NCBI GenBank assembly: GCA_017302455.1
Contig: JAFLDO010000022.1
Coordinates: 1 to 64,000, forward strand
DNA from: Accumulibacter sp.
Lineage (GTDB): Bacteria > Pseudomonadota > Gammaproteobacteria > Burkholderiales > Rhodocyclaceae
Reading direction: 5' to 3'
Length of the DNA: 64,000 bases
The stretch's first letter is position 1. Each line of letters opens with the position of its first letter. The translations under genes and the position numbers were made by a program. Of this stretch, positions 40,679-52,712 are shown piece after piece. The notes under the pieces were generated by a model that was given only the letters and a program-made list of their open reading frames with translations, made no database searches and was not told where the DNA came from.

Positions 40679-42010
40679 ATGGAAATGATCTCTGGGCTGC
40701 AAGCTGTCGATCTGTTGATCGAGGCGCGCTGGCTGGTGCCGGTCGAACCGGTGGGCGCCGTTCTCGAGAACCATGCGGTGGCGGTCAACGACGGCCGGAT
40801 CGTCGCCGTGCTTTCACAGGCGGAGGCGGCTGCCCGTTTCTCGCCGCGCCAGCGCAAACGGCTTGACCAGCACGTGCTGATTCCCGGTTTGGTCAACCTG
40901 CACACGCACGCGGCGATGACGCTGCTGCGTGGTCTCGCCGATGATCTGCCGCTGATGGAATGGCTGCACGATCACGTCTGGCCGGCCGAGGCAAAGCACG
41001 TTTGCGAGCAGTTCGTTCATGACGGCAGCCTGCTCGCTTGCGCCGAAATGCTGCGCGGCGGCATCACCTGTTTCAACGACATGTATTTCTTTCCGAAAGC
41101 CGCCGCCGACGCGGCGCTCGCTTCGGGAATGCGCGCCGCGATAGGCCTGATCACCGTCGACTTTCCAAGCAACTATGCGGCCGATGCAGACGACTATCTG
41201 GCGAAGGGGCTCGCCGTTCGCGACGAGTTGCTGGACGAGCCGCTGCTATCGTTCTGTCTTGCCCCGCATGCGCCTTACACCGTCGGCGAGCGGAGTTTTG
41301 CCAAGGTACTGACGCTGGCCGAGCAGATCGAGGTGCCGATCCACCTGCACCTGCATGAAACCGTCCAGGAGATCGACGACAGCGAGCAGCGCTTCGGGAT
41401 GCGCCCGATCGAACGTATTCGCCGCCTGGGTCTGCTCAGTCCGGCCTTGATCGCGGTACACGCCGTTCACCTCAATGCGCAGGAGATCGAACTGTTGGCC
41501 GAGCACGGCTGTTCGGTTGCCCATTGCCCAAGTTCCAATCTCAAGCTGGCCAGCGGCATCGCGCCGATCACGCAACTTCTCGCCCAAGGGATCAACATCG
41601 GTCTCGGCACGGACGGCGCGGCGAGCAACAACCGGCTCGACATCTTTCAGGAAATGCGCCTGGCGGCGTTGCTCGCCAAGGAGCAGGGCGGGCGTGCCGA
41701 CGCCATCGACGCTCACCGCGTACTGCGCATGGCGACTCTGGGCGGCGCTCGTGCGCTCGGCCTGGACGCGGACATCGGCTCGATCACCACCGGCAAGTAT
41801 GCCGATCTGTGCGCCGTCAGGCTTGACGACATCGCCCTTGCGCCCTGTTACCACCCGGTGTCGCACCTCACCTACTCGCTAGGCCGGGAGCATGTTTCTG
41901 ACGTCTGGGTGGCTGGGCGGATCCGCGTAGAGAATGGGCAACTGGTTGAAAACAACGAAACTGGATTGATAAAACTGGCCCTGTTGTGGCAAAATAAAAT
42001 TCGTCCGTGA
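40679..42010 (+). CDS. Amidohydrolase of the MtaD/TrzA type (putative methylthioadenosine/SAH deaminase)
   Basis: A 443-residue amidohydrolase. Metal ligands are visible in LVNLHTHAAMTLLRGLADDL near residue 70, HLHLHE near 224, and GLGTDGAASNNRLD near 305. This set fits 5-methylthioadenosine / S-adenosylhomocysteine deaminases, but chlorohydrolases and other deaminases share it. The downstream SAM-dependent UbiG could produce S-adenosylhomocysteine, which is a weak context hint. It starts close to the ompA-1 terminator; the ATG at 40679 or at 40688 could be used. Confidence 0.88.
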   Translation: MEMISGLQAVDLLIEARWLVPVEPVGAVLENHAVAVNDGRIVAVLSQAEAAARFSPRQRKRLDQHVLIPGLVNLHTHAAMTLLRGLADDLPLMEWLHDHVWPAEAKHVCEQFVHDGSLLACAEMLRGGITCFNDMYFFPKAAADAALASGMRAAIGLITVDFPSNYAADADDYLAKGLAVRDELLDEPLLSFCLAPHAPYTVGERSFAKVLTLAEQIEVPIHLHLHETVQEIDDSEQRFGMRPIERIRRLGLLSPALIAVHAVHLNAQEIELLAEHGCSVAHCPSSNLKLASGIAPITQLLAQGINIGLGTDGAASNNRLDIFQEMRLAALLAKEQGGRADAIDAHRVLRMATLGGARALGLDADIGSITTGKYADLCAVRLDDIALAPCYHPVSHLTYSLGREHVSDVWVAGRIRVENGQLVENNETGLIKLALLWQNKIRP

Positions 42011-42086
42011 TGAGTTGAGTCTACAACGAGGCATAACAGGCTATGCGGACCAGTTTCGCAAGCTCCAACTAACGAGGGAAACCCAG

Positions 42087-42764
42087 ATGAACAGAATTGC
42101 AAGAAACTCAATGATGGCCGTGTTCGCCGCGACTGTCGGCTTCGGCGCCTCGCTGGCTCAGGCTCAGACGTCGGCTCCTTTGGATCGCGTGTATGTGATC
42201 GATCAACGCGGCGAAGTCGTCATGAGCGGTGCCGGCCTCTGCTGGCGGACTGGATTCTGGACTCCCGCCGGGGCAGCCCGCGATCCGGCTGGCTGCAAGT
42301 GCGACAAGGATCTGATCCCGAAGGAAGTCTGCGAGCCGATGGTCGCCAAGGCTGCCCCGGCTGCCGCACCGGCGGCCAAGCCGTCGGGTGACAAGATCAC
42401 CGTCGCCGCCGACGCACTGTTCGACTTCAACAAGGCAACCCTGCGTCCGGCAGGCAAGGCCAAGCTCGACGAAGTGGTCGCCAAGGCCGGCGCCATCAAG
42501 CTCGAAGTGATCATCGCCGTCGGTCACACCGACCGCATCGGTTCCGATGCCTACAACCAGAAGCTGTCCGAGCGTCGCGCTGCGGCCGTCAAGCAGTACC
42601 TGGTGAGCAAGGGTATCGACGCGAATCGTGTCTACACCGAAGGCAAGGGCAAGAAGAATCCGGTCACCAAGCCCGATCAGTGCCTCGGCAAGACGAGCCC
42701 GAAGGTCATCGCCTGCCTGCAGCCTGACCGTCGCGTCGACATCGAACTCATCGGCACCAAGTAA
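42087..42764 (+). CDS. OmpA-family protein, copy 2
   Basis: A 225-residue twin of the protein at 39952-40617. The signal peptide (MNRIARNSMMAVFAATVGFG, cleavage after AQAQ) and the first bases of the mature part differ. From about residue 50 on, the proteins are nearly identical, differing at only a few positions (for example RPAGK for RPEGK and LIPKE for LLPKE). The ATG at 42087 has GAGGGAAACCC upstream. Different signal regions with an identical functional domain suggest gene conversion or a fairly recent duplication. Confidence 0.92.
   Translation: MNRIARNSMMAVFAATVGFGASLAQAQTSAPLDRVYVIDQRGEVVMSGAGLCWRTGFWTPAGAARDPAGCKCDKDLIPKEVCEPMVAKAAPAAAPAAKPSGDKITVAADALFDFNKATLRPAGKAKLDEVVAKAGAIKLEVIIAVGHTDRIGSDAYNQKLSERRAAAVKQYLVSKGIDANRVYTEGKGKKNPVTKPDQCLGKTSPKVIACLQPDRRVDIELIGTK
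42318..42764 (+). repeat. 447-bp repeat, copy 2 (3' part of the OmpA genes)
   Basis: This is the direct partner of 40171-40617. Recombination between the copies would delete or duplicate the deaminase gene. Confidence 0.9.
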
Positions 42765-42783
42765 TTCCTCGCCGTCCCACGCG

Positions 42784-42808
42784 AAGCCCTGCCTCGGCAG
42801 GGCTTTTT
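42784..42808 (+). terminator. Rho-independent terminator after ompA-2
   Basis: AGCCCTGC-CTC-GGCAGGGCT followed by TTTT forms a strong hairpin 20 bases after the stop. Confidence 0.85.
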
Positions 42809-42864
42809 CGTTGCAAGCGTTCGCCAAGCCCCTATACTGACCCTTTGACACGGATACCGCAGGC

Positions 42865-43566
42865 ATGACCATCAACGCTGATCAGGGCGAACTCGAGAAA
42901 TTTAGCCAGCTGGCCCATCGCTGGTGGGATCCGAGCAGTGATTTCAAGCCGCTGCATGACATCAACCCCTTGCGTCTGGAATGGATCGACGATCGGTGCG
43001 GCCTGGCCGGCAAGCGCGTACTTGACGTCGGTTGCGGCGGTGGCCTGCTTTCCGAAGGCATGTGCGAAAAAGGCGCGACGGTGACCGGCATCGATCTCTC
43101 CGACAAGGCGCTGAGTGTTGCCCGTCTGCACCTGCTCGAGAGCGGACACCAGGTCGACTATCGCAAGATCGCGGCCGAGGAACTCGCGGCCGAGTGCGCC
43201 GGAAGTTACGATGTCGTGACCTGCATGGAAATGCTCGAGCACGTCCCCGATCCGGCGAGTACGGTCGCCGCCTGCGCTGCTCTCGCGGGACCCGGCGGGC
43301 ACGTCTTCTTCTCGACCATCAACCGCAACCCGAAAGCCTACCTGCTCGCCGTCATCGGCGCCGAGTATGTCCTCCGGATGTTGCCGCGCGGCACCCATGA
43401 CTATGCCCGATTCATCAAGCCGTCAGAGCTTCTACGCTGGGCAAGGAGGGTCGGCCTCGATGGCCTCGACTTGCGCGGCATGAGCTACAACCCCTTGGGT
43501 GGCCGCTACACGCTGGGGCGCGATACCGATGTCAATTACCTGCTGCATTGCGTGAAGAATGTTTGA
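42865..43566 (+). CDS. ubiG: Ubiquinone biosynthesis O-methyltransferase
   Basis: A 233-residue SAM-dependent enzyme that carries out both O-methylation steps in ubiquinone synthesis. The N-terminal [20 protein letters not shown] and [11 protein letters not shown] are specific to UbiG; motif I is [20 protein letters not shown] and EMLEHVPDP follows near residue 125. Length is typical. It overlaps the following phosphatase gene by eight bases, a common arrangement in proteobacteria, so both are co-translated. Confidence 0.95.
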   Translation: MTINADQGELEKFSQLAHRWWDPSSDFKPLHDINPLRLEWIDDRCGLAGKRVLDVGCGGGLLSEGMCEKGATVTGIDLSDKALSVARLHLLESGHQVDYRKIAAEELAAECAGSYDVVTCMEMLEHVPDPASTVAACAALAGPGGHVFFSTINRNPKAYLLAVIGAEYVLRMLPRGTHDYARFIKPSELLRWARRVGLDGLDLRGMSYNPLGGRYTLGRDTDVNYLLHCVKNV

Positions 43567-44215
43567 TGCCGTCCTCTTCGACCTTGACGGCACCTTTGCC
43601 GATACCGCACCCGACCTCGCCGCCGCACTGAACCGCCTGCGCGCCGATCTTGACCTCCCGCCGGTACCGCTCGGGCGGCTGCGCCCGTATACCTCGCAGG
43701 GCGTACGCGGAATGCTCAAGGCCGGGCTCTCGATGCGGCCGGGTGATTCGCTCTACACCGAGTTCTACGATCGCTTCCTGCGCTACTACAGCCAGGACAT
43801 CTGCGTCGCCACGACCGTCTTCCCCGGTATTGACCAACTTCTCGAACGGCTGGAGAGCCGTGGTTCGCCGTGGGGAATCATCACCAACAAGGCCCAGCGC
43901 TTCACCTTGCCCCTGCTCGACCAATTGGGCTACGCCAAGCGCGCTGCCTGCGTCGTCAGTGGCGACTCGGCGCGGCGCGCCAAGCCCGCAGCGCCCCCGA
44001 TGCAACTGGCCTGTACGCTGATCACCCGCGCCCCGGGACGTTGCCTCTACGTCGGCGACGACCTGCGCGACATCCAGGCCGGCCGGTCCGTCGGCATGGC
44101 GACGGTGGCGGTGCGTTACGGCTATCTTGGCGACGGCGACCCGATCGAGTCCTGGGGGGCCGATCATCTCGTTGATCATGCGCAAGACATTGCCGCCGTC
44201 GCCGGTTTGCGCTGA
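43559..44215 (+). CDS. gph: Phosphoglycolate phosphatase (HAD family)
   Basis: A 218-residue HAD hydrolase. The nucleophile motif [14 protein letters not shown] is at the start, IITNKAQRF carries motif II near residue 105, and [20 protein letters not shown] is motif IV near 160. It removes phosphate from 2-phosphoglycolate, which arises from DNA repair or photorespiration-like reactions. The role is inferred from the ubiG-gph arrangement and sequence; related HAD enzymes (such as MupP) cannot be excluded. Confidence 0.88.
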   Translation: MFDAVLFDLDGTFADTAPDLAAALNRLRADLDLPPVPLGRLRPYTSQGVRGMLKAGLSMRPGDSLYTEFYDRFLRYYSQDICVATTVFPGIDQLLERLESRGSPWGIITNKAQRFTLPLLDQLGYAKRAACVVSGDSARRAKPAAPPMQLACTLITRAPGRCLYVGDDLRDIQAGRSVGMATVAVRYGYLGDGDPIESWGADHLVDHAQDIAAVAGLR

Positions 44216-44321
44216 TTCGGCGTGCCAGGCCGGCAGTCCGCACCGGCCGAGCCACTTTGGCGGTTTTGTCGTCGATCAACCCGATCCGGCGTCGACGCTG
44301 CCGTTGCGCTAAACTGAAGAC

Positions 44322-44696
44322 ATGCCGAAAGCCGCCCTGATTCTCTTTGCGCACGGTGCGCGTGACCCCGAATGGGCAGAGCCCATGCGTCGCGTTGGCG
44401 CGGCGCTGCGCCAGCAGGCCCCCGAACTGCGCGTCGAACTGGCTTTCCTGGAGTTCATCCAGCCCGGCTTGCGCGAGTGCGCCGAATCCCTGCTTGGCGA
44501 GGGTTTCGAACGCATCGTCGTCTTGCCGATGTTCATTGCCCGGGGTGGTCACCTGAAGCGCGACGTGCCGCTGCTTCTCGACGAACTCCGCCGAGGTCAT
44601 CCGCGCGCCTGCTTTGAACTCGCCGCTGCCGTCGGCGAGGCAGAGACCATCGTCCAGGCCATGGCTGCGCATGCACTGACGGTTGCCGGCGGCTAG
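44322..44696 (+). CDS. CbiX-like sirohydrochlorin chelatase
   Basis: A 124-residue short chelatase-fold protein. The start ALILFAHGARDPEWAEPMRR and the VLPMFIARGGHLKRDVPLLL block hold the two histidines that bind metal and tetrapyrrole in the short CbiX/SirB proteins. It probably inserts Co2+ or Fe2+ into sirohydrochlorin (family knowledge). No other cobalamin or siroheme gene lies in the window, so the metal is undecided. Confidence 0.85.
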   Translation: MPKAALILFAHGARDPEWAEPMRRVGAALRQQAPELRVELAFLEFIQPGLRECAESLLGEGFERIVVLPMFIARGGHLKRDVPLLLDELRRGHPRACFELAAAVGEAETIVQAMAAHALTVAGG

Positions 44697-44784
44697 CCAG
44701 TGCGGGCGCTCGCCGGCGACGGCAAGGCGCTTGCCTGCCTTCGTTCCTTCCAGGCGGTGGCCGCCGGGCTCGCCGAGAGCCGCC

Positions 44785-45495
44785 GTGCCTGAGGGCGCCC
44801 TGGTGCCGATCGGCTATCTGGCGACGCCGTTTCGCGATCGCTTCGGAATTCCCCGCCAGCCGCAACTGGCGCCGCACGCGCTGGGTCGCTTGCGCCTCCT
44901 GCGGCCCTACGACCGGGCGGAGGCGGTGCGCGGGCTCGACGCTTTTTCGCATGTCTGGCTCAGCTTCCTCTTCCACCGCACCGCCGGCCGGTGGAGCCCA
45001 ACAGTGCGGCCGCCGCGCCTCGGCGGCAACGAACGCGTCGGCGTGTTTGCCAGCCGTAGCCCCTTTCGCCCCAACCCGCTGGGACTGTCACTGGTCGAAC
45101 TGTTGGCGATAGACACGCGCGACGGCGTGCTGTTGACCTTTGGCGGCGTCGACTTGCTCGACGGCACACCGGTGCTCGACATCAAACCGTACATCCCTTT
45201 CGTCGAAAGCCGGCCCGCCGCCCGCGCGGGTTTCGTCGACGGTCCGCCGGCGCAACTGCCGGTCGATTTCACGGCGCAGGCGCTGGACGAGTTGCACCAG
45301 CACGCGCATCGCTGGCCCGACCTGGCCGCGCTGCTGCGCGAAGTTCTCGCGCAGGACCCGCGTCCCGCCTATGCCGACGACCCGCTGCGCCAGTACGGCT
45401 TGCGTCTCCACGACCTGGAGATCAAGTGGCGTTGCACCAACCAGGGGGCGATCGTCGAATCGATCACGCTTGCCGCCGACGACGGCTGCCGGTGA
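44785..45495 (+). CDS. trmO: TrmO-type tRNA (t6A37)-N6-methyltransferase
   Basis: A 236-residue TsaA/TrmO-family enzyme that methylates N6-threonylcarbamoyladenosine at position 37 in some tRNAs. Diagnostic segments are IGYLATPFRDRFGIPRQPQL, LDAFSHVWLSFLFH, SPFRPNPLGLSLVELL and LLDGTPVLDIKPYIPF. I chose GTG at 44785 because it directly precedes the conserved strand; the frame is open further upstream without homology. Length matches the family. Confidence 0.9.
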   Translation: MPEGALVPIGYLATPFRDRFGIPRQPQLAPHALGRLRLLRPYDRAEAVRGLDAFSHVWLSFLFHRTAGRWSPTVRPPRLGGNERVGVFASRSPFRPNPLGLSLVELLAIDTRDGVLLTFGGVDLLDGTPVLDIKPYIPFVESRPAARAGFVDGPPAQLPVDFTAQALDELHQHAHRWPDLAALLREVLAQDPRPAYADDPLRQYGLRLHDLEIKWRCTNQGAIVESITLAADDGCR

Positions 45496-45737
45496 GTCCA
45501 CTGCGTGAAAGGCGATTGGTGGGCCGGTTGCCGGTTGCCGTTCGCCGCGGCAGTCCGGCGGCGCCTGTTCGGGACCGGCCATGGCCGTATCGACGCGTTA
45601 TCCGGCCGGCCGTGTCGGCGATGGCGAAAATGCTGCGTTACTCGTGGATGATCTGCCGGAAGCTGTCAACACCGTCGGCTGCGGCAAGCCATGGCCGGCC
45701 GACAGCTCATCAACCATCAGCACCTGGAGAGCATTCC

Positions 45738-46181
45738 ATGAAGACCTTGACCGTGGCGCTGCTTGCCCTGGCGGCTGTCCAGCCGTCCATCGTTCTGGCC
45801 GGTGGCGGTGGCGCCTATGGCGTTTCCGGGGCGGTGGTCGTCGGTGGGCCCGTTGGGCCGCGGGGAGGCTACTATGGCCACGGGCCCCGCTGGGGATACC
45901 CGGGCCCACGCGTCGGTGTCTATGTCGGCGGCCCTGTCGTATGGGGCGGGCCGTGGGTGCCGGTGTACAACCCGCCAGTAGTGGTTTATCCGCCGGTCGT
46001 TGCGGTGCCTCCACCGGTCGTCTATGTCGAACGCTCCGACGAGATCCCGGCGGCCACCTCGGACAGCGCTGACCCACTGGAGCCTGGCTACTGGTACTAC
46101 TGTCGGGAGCAGGGTGCTTACTATCCTGCCGTCCGGCAATGTCCCGGCGCCTGGCAGAAGGTGGCGCCGGTTGACAACTAA
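45738..46181 (+). CDS. Small exported Gly/Pro-rich protein
   Basis: A 147-residue protein with a clear signal peptide (MKTLTVALLALAAVQPSIVL, cleavage after AGG region). A Gly-, Tyr-, Pro- and Val-rich low-complexity middle part follows. The C-terminal block GYWYYCREQGAYYPAVRQCP with a final WQKV is seen in many uncharacterised betaproteobacterial exported proteins. Two cysteines may form a disulfide. The function is unknown. The start is supported by GGAGAGCATTCC. Nothing in the neighbours points to a pathway. Confidence 0.75.
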   Translation: MKTLTVALLALAAVQPSIVLAGGGGAYGVSGAVVVGGPVGPRGGYYGHGPRWGYPGPRVGVYVGGPVVWGGPWVPVYNPPVVVYPPVVAVPPPVVYVERSDEIPAATSDSADPLEPGYWYYCREQGAYYPAVRQCPGAWQKVAPVDN

Positions 46182-46264
46182 CGCGGACGGGCGGGAGTTA
46201 GCCTGAGTGCGTTCGGGTCGCGAAGCGCCTCGCTAATGCAGCTTTGCCGCTTCCCGGCTTTCGC

Positions 46265-46903
46265 TCAGGGTGCCAATCGCTCGCGAATCCACTGCTGGTC
46301 GGCAGCGAGTCGGTAGCGCAAGCGGTCGTGCAAGCGGCTCTTCCGGCCCTGCCAGAATTCCCAGGTGTCGGGCCGCAGGCGGTAGCCGCCCCAGTGTGGT
46401 GGACGCGGCGGATGGAGGAGGAACTTCGTGCCGAAACGAGCGGCGTTGGCCACCAGTACGCCGCGTCCGGCAATGACTTGGCTTTGCGGACTGGCCCAGG
46501 CGCCGATCCGTGAATCGAGCGGGCGACTGGCGAAGTAGGCATCGCTCTCTTCGGCGCTGACCTTGTCGACCCGCCCTTCGATGCGCACGACGCGCTCCAG
46601 TTCGACCCAGTGGAACTGCAGCGCGGCCCACGGATTGGCCGCCAGTTCCCGGCCCTTGCGGCTGTCGTAATTGGTGAACCAGGTGATCCCCGCCTGGTCG
46701 TAGCCCTTGATCAGCACCACCCGCGTGGACGGGCGCAGCCCGGCGTCGACCGTCGCCAGCGTCATGGCGTTCGGTTCCGGCACGCACGCGCTGATCGCTT
46801 CGCCGAGCCATCGCTCGAACTGCTTTAGCGGGTCGGCGTGCGACGCTTCCTCGCTGAGTTCGGCGCGTTCGTAGCTCTTTCGCAAGGCGGCAAGATCGGT
46901 CAT
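46265..46903 (-). CDS. pdxH: Pyridoxamine/pyridoxine 5'-phosphate oxidase
   Basis: A 212-residue FMN enzyme that makes pyridoxal 5'-phosphate. Typical segments are [20 protein letters not shown] near residue 45, [20 protein letters not shown] near 73, and the C-terminal [20 protein letters not shown] that binds FMN and substrate. The ATG at 46903 overlaps the stop of the M61 peptidase (ATGA), so the two genes are translationally linked. Length is standard. Confidence 0.93.
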   Translation of the reverse strand: MTDLAALRKSYERAELSEEASHADPLKQFERWLGEAISACVPEPNAMTLATVDAGLRPSTRVVLIKGYDQAGITWFTNYDSRKGRELAANPWAALQFHWVELERVVRIEGRVDKVSAEESDAYFASRPLDSRIGAWASPQSQVIAGRGVLVANAARFGTKFLLHPPRPPHWGGYRLRPDTWEFWQGRKSRLHDRLRYRLAADQQWIRERLAP

Positions 46904-48750
46904 GTCGTGTCGTGGGGCAAGGGTGGATCGATGGAGGCTGAGTGCGCATCCGGGGATGCCCGATGACCCTGCAGCCAGCGCTTGCGCAGCGGGTTGACCC
47001 TGACCTTGCGGTTGAGCTTGTGGCTGTCGCTGGCCGGTGGGCCGAGCTGAACCGAGAATTCCATCAGTTCGTCGCGACGAAAGGCATGGACCCGGATGGT
47101 ATCGCCGCTTTTCCGCCGGCACAACAGACGTTCCAGCCCGAGCGGCGTGACGCGCAAGCCGTCGATCGCCAGCAGCAGATCGCCCGCCGACAGCCCGGCG
47201 ACCTGCGCCGGGCTGCCCTCATACACCGTTGCCAGCCGCACGTCATTGCCCTCGGTGCTGGTGCGCGCACCGAGCGTCGGCGTCGCGGATGCCGCGGTGC
47301 GCTTGAGGACGATGCCGAAAGGCTTGAGCAGGCTCGCCAGAGCCAGTTCGGGCGTGCCATGCACAGCGTCGGCAAAGAAGCGCCGCAGATCCAGGCCTGA
47401 CAGATTCTCGGCGATCAGCCGGATGTCCTCATCGCCAACACCCGGCCCGCGGTAGTCGTCCCGCTCGCCATGGCGCTCCCAGAGCGTGCGCATCACATCA
47501 TCAAGGGAAACGCGGCTGTCGGTTTCGGCGCGTAGGGTCAGGTCGAGCGCCAGCGCCACGAGGGCTCCCTTGGCGTAGTAATTGACCACCGCATTGGGCG
47601 TGTTCTCGTCGGGGCGGTAGTATTTGGTCCAGGCGTCGAAGCTCGACTGTGCGAGTGTCTGACGCTGGCGACCCGGCTCGCGCTGGACCCGGTCGATCGT
47701 CTTGGCGACCAGTTCCAGCCACTTCTTCGCCTTGATCAGCCCACAGCGGAGCAGCGTCAGGTCGTCGTAGTACGACGTGAAACCCTCGAAAGCCCAGAGC
47801 AGGGTGGTGTAGTTCTCGCTGTCGAGGTTGTAGGCGGTGAACGCGGCCGGCCGGATGCGCTTGACGTTCCAGGCATGGAAGTACTCGTGGCTGCACAGAC
47901 CGAGAAACGTCCGGTAGCGCTCGGGCAGGCCCTTCATGCCAGGATAGGGAAGGTCGTCGCGCGCGCAGAGCAGGGCCGTGGAGGCGCGGTGCTCGAGTCC
48001 GCCGTAGGCGTCGCCGACGGCAGTGACCAGGAAGAGGTAGCGGCGCATTGGTGCCGGTTCGCCGAAGAAACGGATCTGCCACTCGCAGATGCGTGTCAGG
48101 TCGGTCGTGAGGCGCGTCAGATCGCAGTCGTGACGGCCGCTGATGGCGATCTCGTGGGGCACGCCGCAGGCGGTGAACGCGGCGAGTGTGAACGTCCCCA
48201 TCTCGACCGGATGGTCGATGAGTTCGTCGTAGCTGGCGGCCCGGTAGAGGCCAAAGCCATGCTGTCGGGCAGCTCCGCGCTCGCCGAGCGCGCGTGGCAG
48301 CGCGGTGGCGACGCGCCAATCCTGGAAGGCCGTGCCGAGCGGTCGCTGGATGTCGACCAGGCACGGCCGATGTTCGTGACCGAGGGCGCGCAGAAAGACG
48401 CTGCTGCCGTTGAAGAAGGCGTGCGTCTGGTCAAGGTGCGCGCCGCGTACCGAGAGGTCCCAGGCGTAGATCTCGCTGATCACGGTGAGTGCCTGCGCCT
48501 TGCCGAGCGGCGCGGCCCGCCAGGTGTGCTTGTCGATCTTCTCGAGAGCGACCGGCTTGCCGGCGGACTCGGCGCGAATCGCGACGACGTGGCGGGCAAA
48601 GTCGCGAATCAGATAGCTGCCGGGAATCCAGGCCGGCAAGGCGAAGCACTGGCCCGCCGGGTCGGCTTCGCGAACCGTGCAGCGGACTTCGAACAGATGG
48701 GCCTCGGGATGGCTGGGGCGGATGCTGTAGCAGATGTGGACGGGCTTCAT
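46900..48750 (-). CDS. M61-family aminopeptidase with PDZ domain
   Basis: A 616-residue peptidase of the M61 (glycyl aminopeptidase) family. The zinc motif is [15 protein letters not shown] near residue 286, with the following acidic segment [16 protein letters not shown]-terminal PDZ domain ([20 protein letters not shown]) is present, as expected. I see no signal peptide with the ATG at 48750, so it is probably cytosolic. Upstream of 48750 the frame remains open through a tandem repeat, and these RFLP-like repeats are unlikely to be translated. It is coupled to pdxH. Confidence 0.9.
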   Translation of the reverse strand: MKPVHICYSIRPSHPEAHLFEVRCTVREADPAGQCFALPAWIPGSYLIRDFARHVVAIRAESAGKPVALEKIDKHTWRAAPLGKAQALTVISEIYAWDLSVRGAHLDQTHAFFNGSSVFLRALGHEHRPCLVDIQRPLGTAFQDWRVATALPRALGERGAARQHGFGLYRAASYDELIDHPVEMGTFTLAAFTACGVPHEIAISGRHDCDLTRLTTDLTRICEWQIRFFGEPAPMRRYLFLVTAVGDAYGGLEHRASTALLCARDDLPYPGMKGLPERYRTFLGLCSHEYFHAWNVKRIRPAAFTAYNLDSENYTTLLWAFEGFTSYYDDLTLLRCGLIKAKKWLELVAKTIDRVQREPGRQRQTLAQSSFDAWTKYYRPDENTPNAVVNYYAKGALVALALDLTLRAETDSRVSLDDVMRTLWERHGERDDYRGPGVGDEDIRLIAENLSGLDLRRFFADAVHGTPELALASLLKPFGIVLKRTAASATPTLGARTSTEGNDVRLATVYEGSPAQVAGLSAGDLLLAIDGLRVTPLGLERLLCRRKSGDTIRVHAFRRDELMEFSVQLGPPASDSHKLNRKVRVNPLRKRWLQGHRASPDAHSASIDPPLPHDTT

Positions 48751-49107
48751 CGGACGGTTGCATGCACTTTTCGGGAATCTGGCGGAATTGTACGGCCTGT
48801 GCACGGTCCGACGATGGGAAGAGGGCAAGAAGCGGGGCAAGAAGCGGGGCAAGAAGCGGGGCAAGAAGCGGGGCAAGAAGCGGGGCGAGCATGGGGGCGA
48901 CTAAGGCGCGTTGCCTGGCCCACGCGAGTGTCGAGTGCGTGCCGCCATGACTGCCTGGCATGCCGCGTATCCGGCAGCACTGTTGGCGACGCGACGCGGG
49001 GAGATGACCTTTTCATTACTTGGATCCGGGCGAGAGTCGTGCCACAATCGCGCGGTCCGGTATTCGGCCGGTGGCCACTTTTCTTGTTTGATGAGGAGAC
49101 AGACACG
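48751..49107. promoter_or_regulatory. Divergent M61 / gltI intergenic region with tandem repeat and candidate promoter
   Basis: About 357 bp without a supported gene. It contains the 12-bp tandem repeat at 48823-48882 and, nearer gltI, a promoter-like pair TTGGAT (49020-49025) and CACAAT (49043-49048) with 17 bases between. GATGAGGAGAC precedes the gltI start. Confidence 0.4.
48823..48882. repeat. 12-bp tandem repeat, five perfect units
   Basis: The unit GGGCAAGAAGCG is repeated five times without change and is followed by a partial sixth unit. Such repeats can change number by slippage. Confidence 0.9.
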
Positions 49108-51143
<2,036 letters not shown>

Positions 51144-51213
51144 TTCCCCGTTCTTAGACGGCGGCAGGGCGCCTTGACGGGCGGCCGCTGCCTTGCTCCA
51201 AGGAGAAGCGCAG

Positions 51214-51951
51214 ATGGGCTACAGCTGGAACTGGGGGATTTTTCTGCAGCCGACGGCAACCGGCGATGGCACCTACCTGGGCTGGATGTTCTACGGCTTC
51301 AAGGTCACCATCGCCCTGTCGTTGTCGGCCTGGTTCATCGCGCTCGTTCTCGGCGCCGTCGTCGGCATCCTGCGGACGGTTCCCAACAAGTGGTTGTCCG
51401 GCTTCGCGACCGCCTACGTCGAAGTCTTTCGCAACATTCCGCTGCTCGTCCAATTGTTCCTCTGGTACTTCGTAATGCCCGAGTTGCTGCCCGAGAACCT
51501 GGGCAACGCCTTCAAGCAGAGCAACCCGATCGTCCAGCAGTTCCTTTCCTCGATGGTCTGCCTGGCGCTGTTCACCAGCGCACGCGTCGCCGAGCAGGTG
51601 CGTTCGGGGATCAACTCGCTGCCGCCCGGGCAGAAGAACGCCGGCCTGGCGATGGGCTTCACCTTGTCGCAGACCTATCGCTATGTGCTGCTGCCGATGG
51701 CCGTGCGCCTGATCGTACCGCCGCTCACCTCGGAGTTTCTCAACATCTTCAAGAACTCGGCCGTCTGCTCGACGATCGGCTTGCTGGAACTGGCCGCCCA
51801 GGGTCGGCAACTGGTCGATTACACCGCGCAACCCTACGAGTCGTTCATCGCCGTGACGCTCGCCTATCTGCTCATCAACGTCGTCGTCATGTTCGGCATG
51901 CGCTGGGTTGAAGAGCACGTGCGCGTTCCCGGCTACATCGGAGGCAAGTGA
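51214..51951 (+). CDS. gltJ: Glutamate/aspartate ABC transporter permease
   Basis: A 245-residue inner-membrane permease with five helices. The start [20 protein letters not shown] and the EAA-loop segment [20 protein letters not shown] match GltJ. ATP-binding subunit contacts are expected through the [20 protein letters not shown] region. The ATG at 51214 has AAGGAGAAG upstream. It ends one base before the gltK start codon, so the two permeases are translated together. Confidence 0.94.
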   Translation: MGYSWNWGIFLQPTATGDGTYLGWMFYGFKVTIALSLSAWFIALVLGAVVGILRTVPNKWLSGFATAYVEVFRNIPLLVQLFLWYFVMPELLPENLGNAFKQSNPIVQQFLSSMVCLALFTSARVAEQVRSGINSLPPGQKNAGLAMGFTLSQTYRYVLLPMAVRLIVPPLTSEFLNIFKNSAVCSTIGLLELAAQGRQLVDYTAQPYESFIAVTLAYLLINVVVMFGMRWVEEHVRVPGYIGGK

Positions 51952-51952
51952 G

Positions 51953-52633
51953 ATGCATGACTTCGACTGGTCTTCGATCCCCAATGCCTTGCCCTTCCTC
52001 TGGGACGGGATGAAGATTTCCCTCGAGATCACGCTCAGCGCGGTGGTTTTCGGGATCGTCTGGGGAACGCTGCTGGCGCTCATGCGCCTCTCCTCCGTCA
52101 CGCCTCTGTCATGGTTTGCGGCGGGGTACGTCAATCTCTTCCGGGCCGTTCCGCTGGTCATGGTGCTGCTGTGGTTCTTCCTGATCGTGCCGCATCTGCT
52201 GGAGAGCATTTTTGGTTTCCCGCGCGGTTCGGACATGCGCCTGTCGTCGGCGATCGCCGGCTTTGCCCTCTTCGAGGCGGCCTATTACTCGGAGATCATC
52301 CGTGCCGGCATCCAGTCGGTGCCGAAAGGCCAGATGGCGGCGGCGAGTGCGCTCGGCATGACCTACGGCCAGGCGATGCGCCTCGTCGTGCTGCCGCAAG
52401 CCTTCCGCAACATGGTGCCGTTGCTGCTGACGCAGGGGATCATCCTGTTCCAGGACACCTCGCTGGTCTATGTTTCGGCGCTGGCCGACTTTTTCGGCGC
52501 TGCCTACAAGGTCGGCGACCGCGACGGGCGGCTGGTCGAACTGCTGCTCTTTGCCGGCGCCGTGTATTTCGTGATCTGCTTCACCGCGTCGCGAATCGTT
52601 CGCTACTACCAGAACAAGCTCAAGACGGCCTGA
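51953..52633 (+). CDS. gltK: Glutamate/aspartate ABC transporter permease
   Basis: A 226-residue permease with the usual five helices. The start [20 protein letters not shown] and the EAA-loop [20 protein letters not shown] are typical of GltK. It pairs with GltJ as a heterodimer in the inner membrane. Only one base separates it from gltJ, and gltL follows after 79 bases. Confidence 0.94.
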   Translation: MHDFDWSSIPNALPFLWDGMKISLEITLSAVVFGIVWGTLLALMRLSSVTPLSWFAAGYVNLFRAVPLVMVLLWFFLIVPHLLESIFGFPRGSDMRLSSAIAGFALFEAAYYSEIIRAGIQSVPKGQMAAASALGMTYGQAMRLVVLPQAFRNMVPLLLTQGIILFQDTSLVYVSALADFFGAAYKVGDRDGRLVELLLFAGAVYFVICFTASRIVRYYQNKLKTA

Positions 52634-52712
52634 GGCCGCCCGAGGCAACAGAACACAAGAGTGCAAAGGCGGCCCCCGGGCCGCTTTGCCGCAACGAACA
52701 GAGGAGATTTCG

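Noticed and set aside
48751-48876. N-terminal extension of the M61 peptidase with RFLP repeats
   Set aside because: The extension is just the 12-bp tandem repeat read in frame; the conserved domain and a reasonable start lie at 48750.
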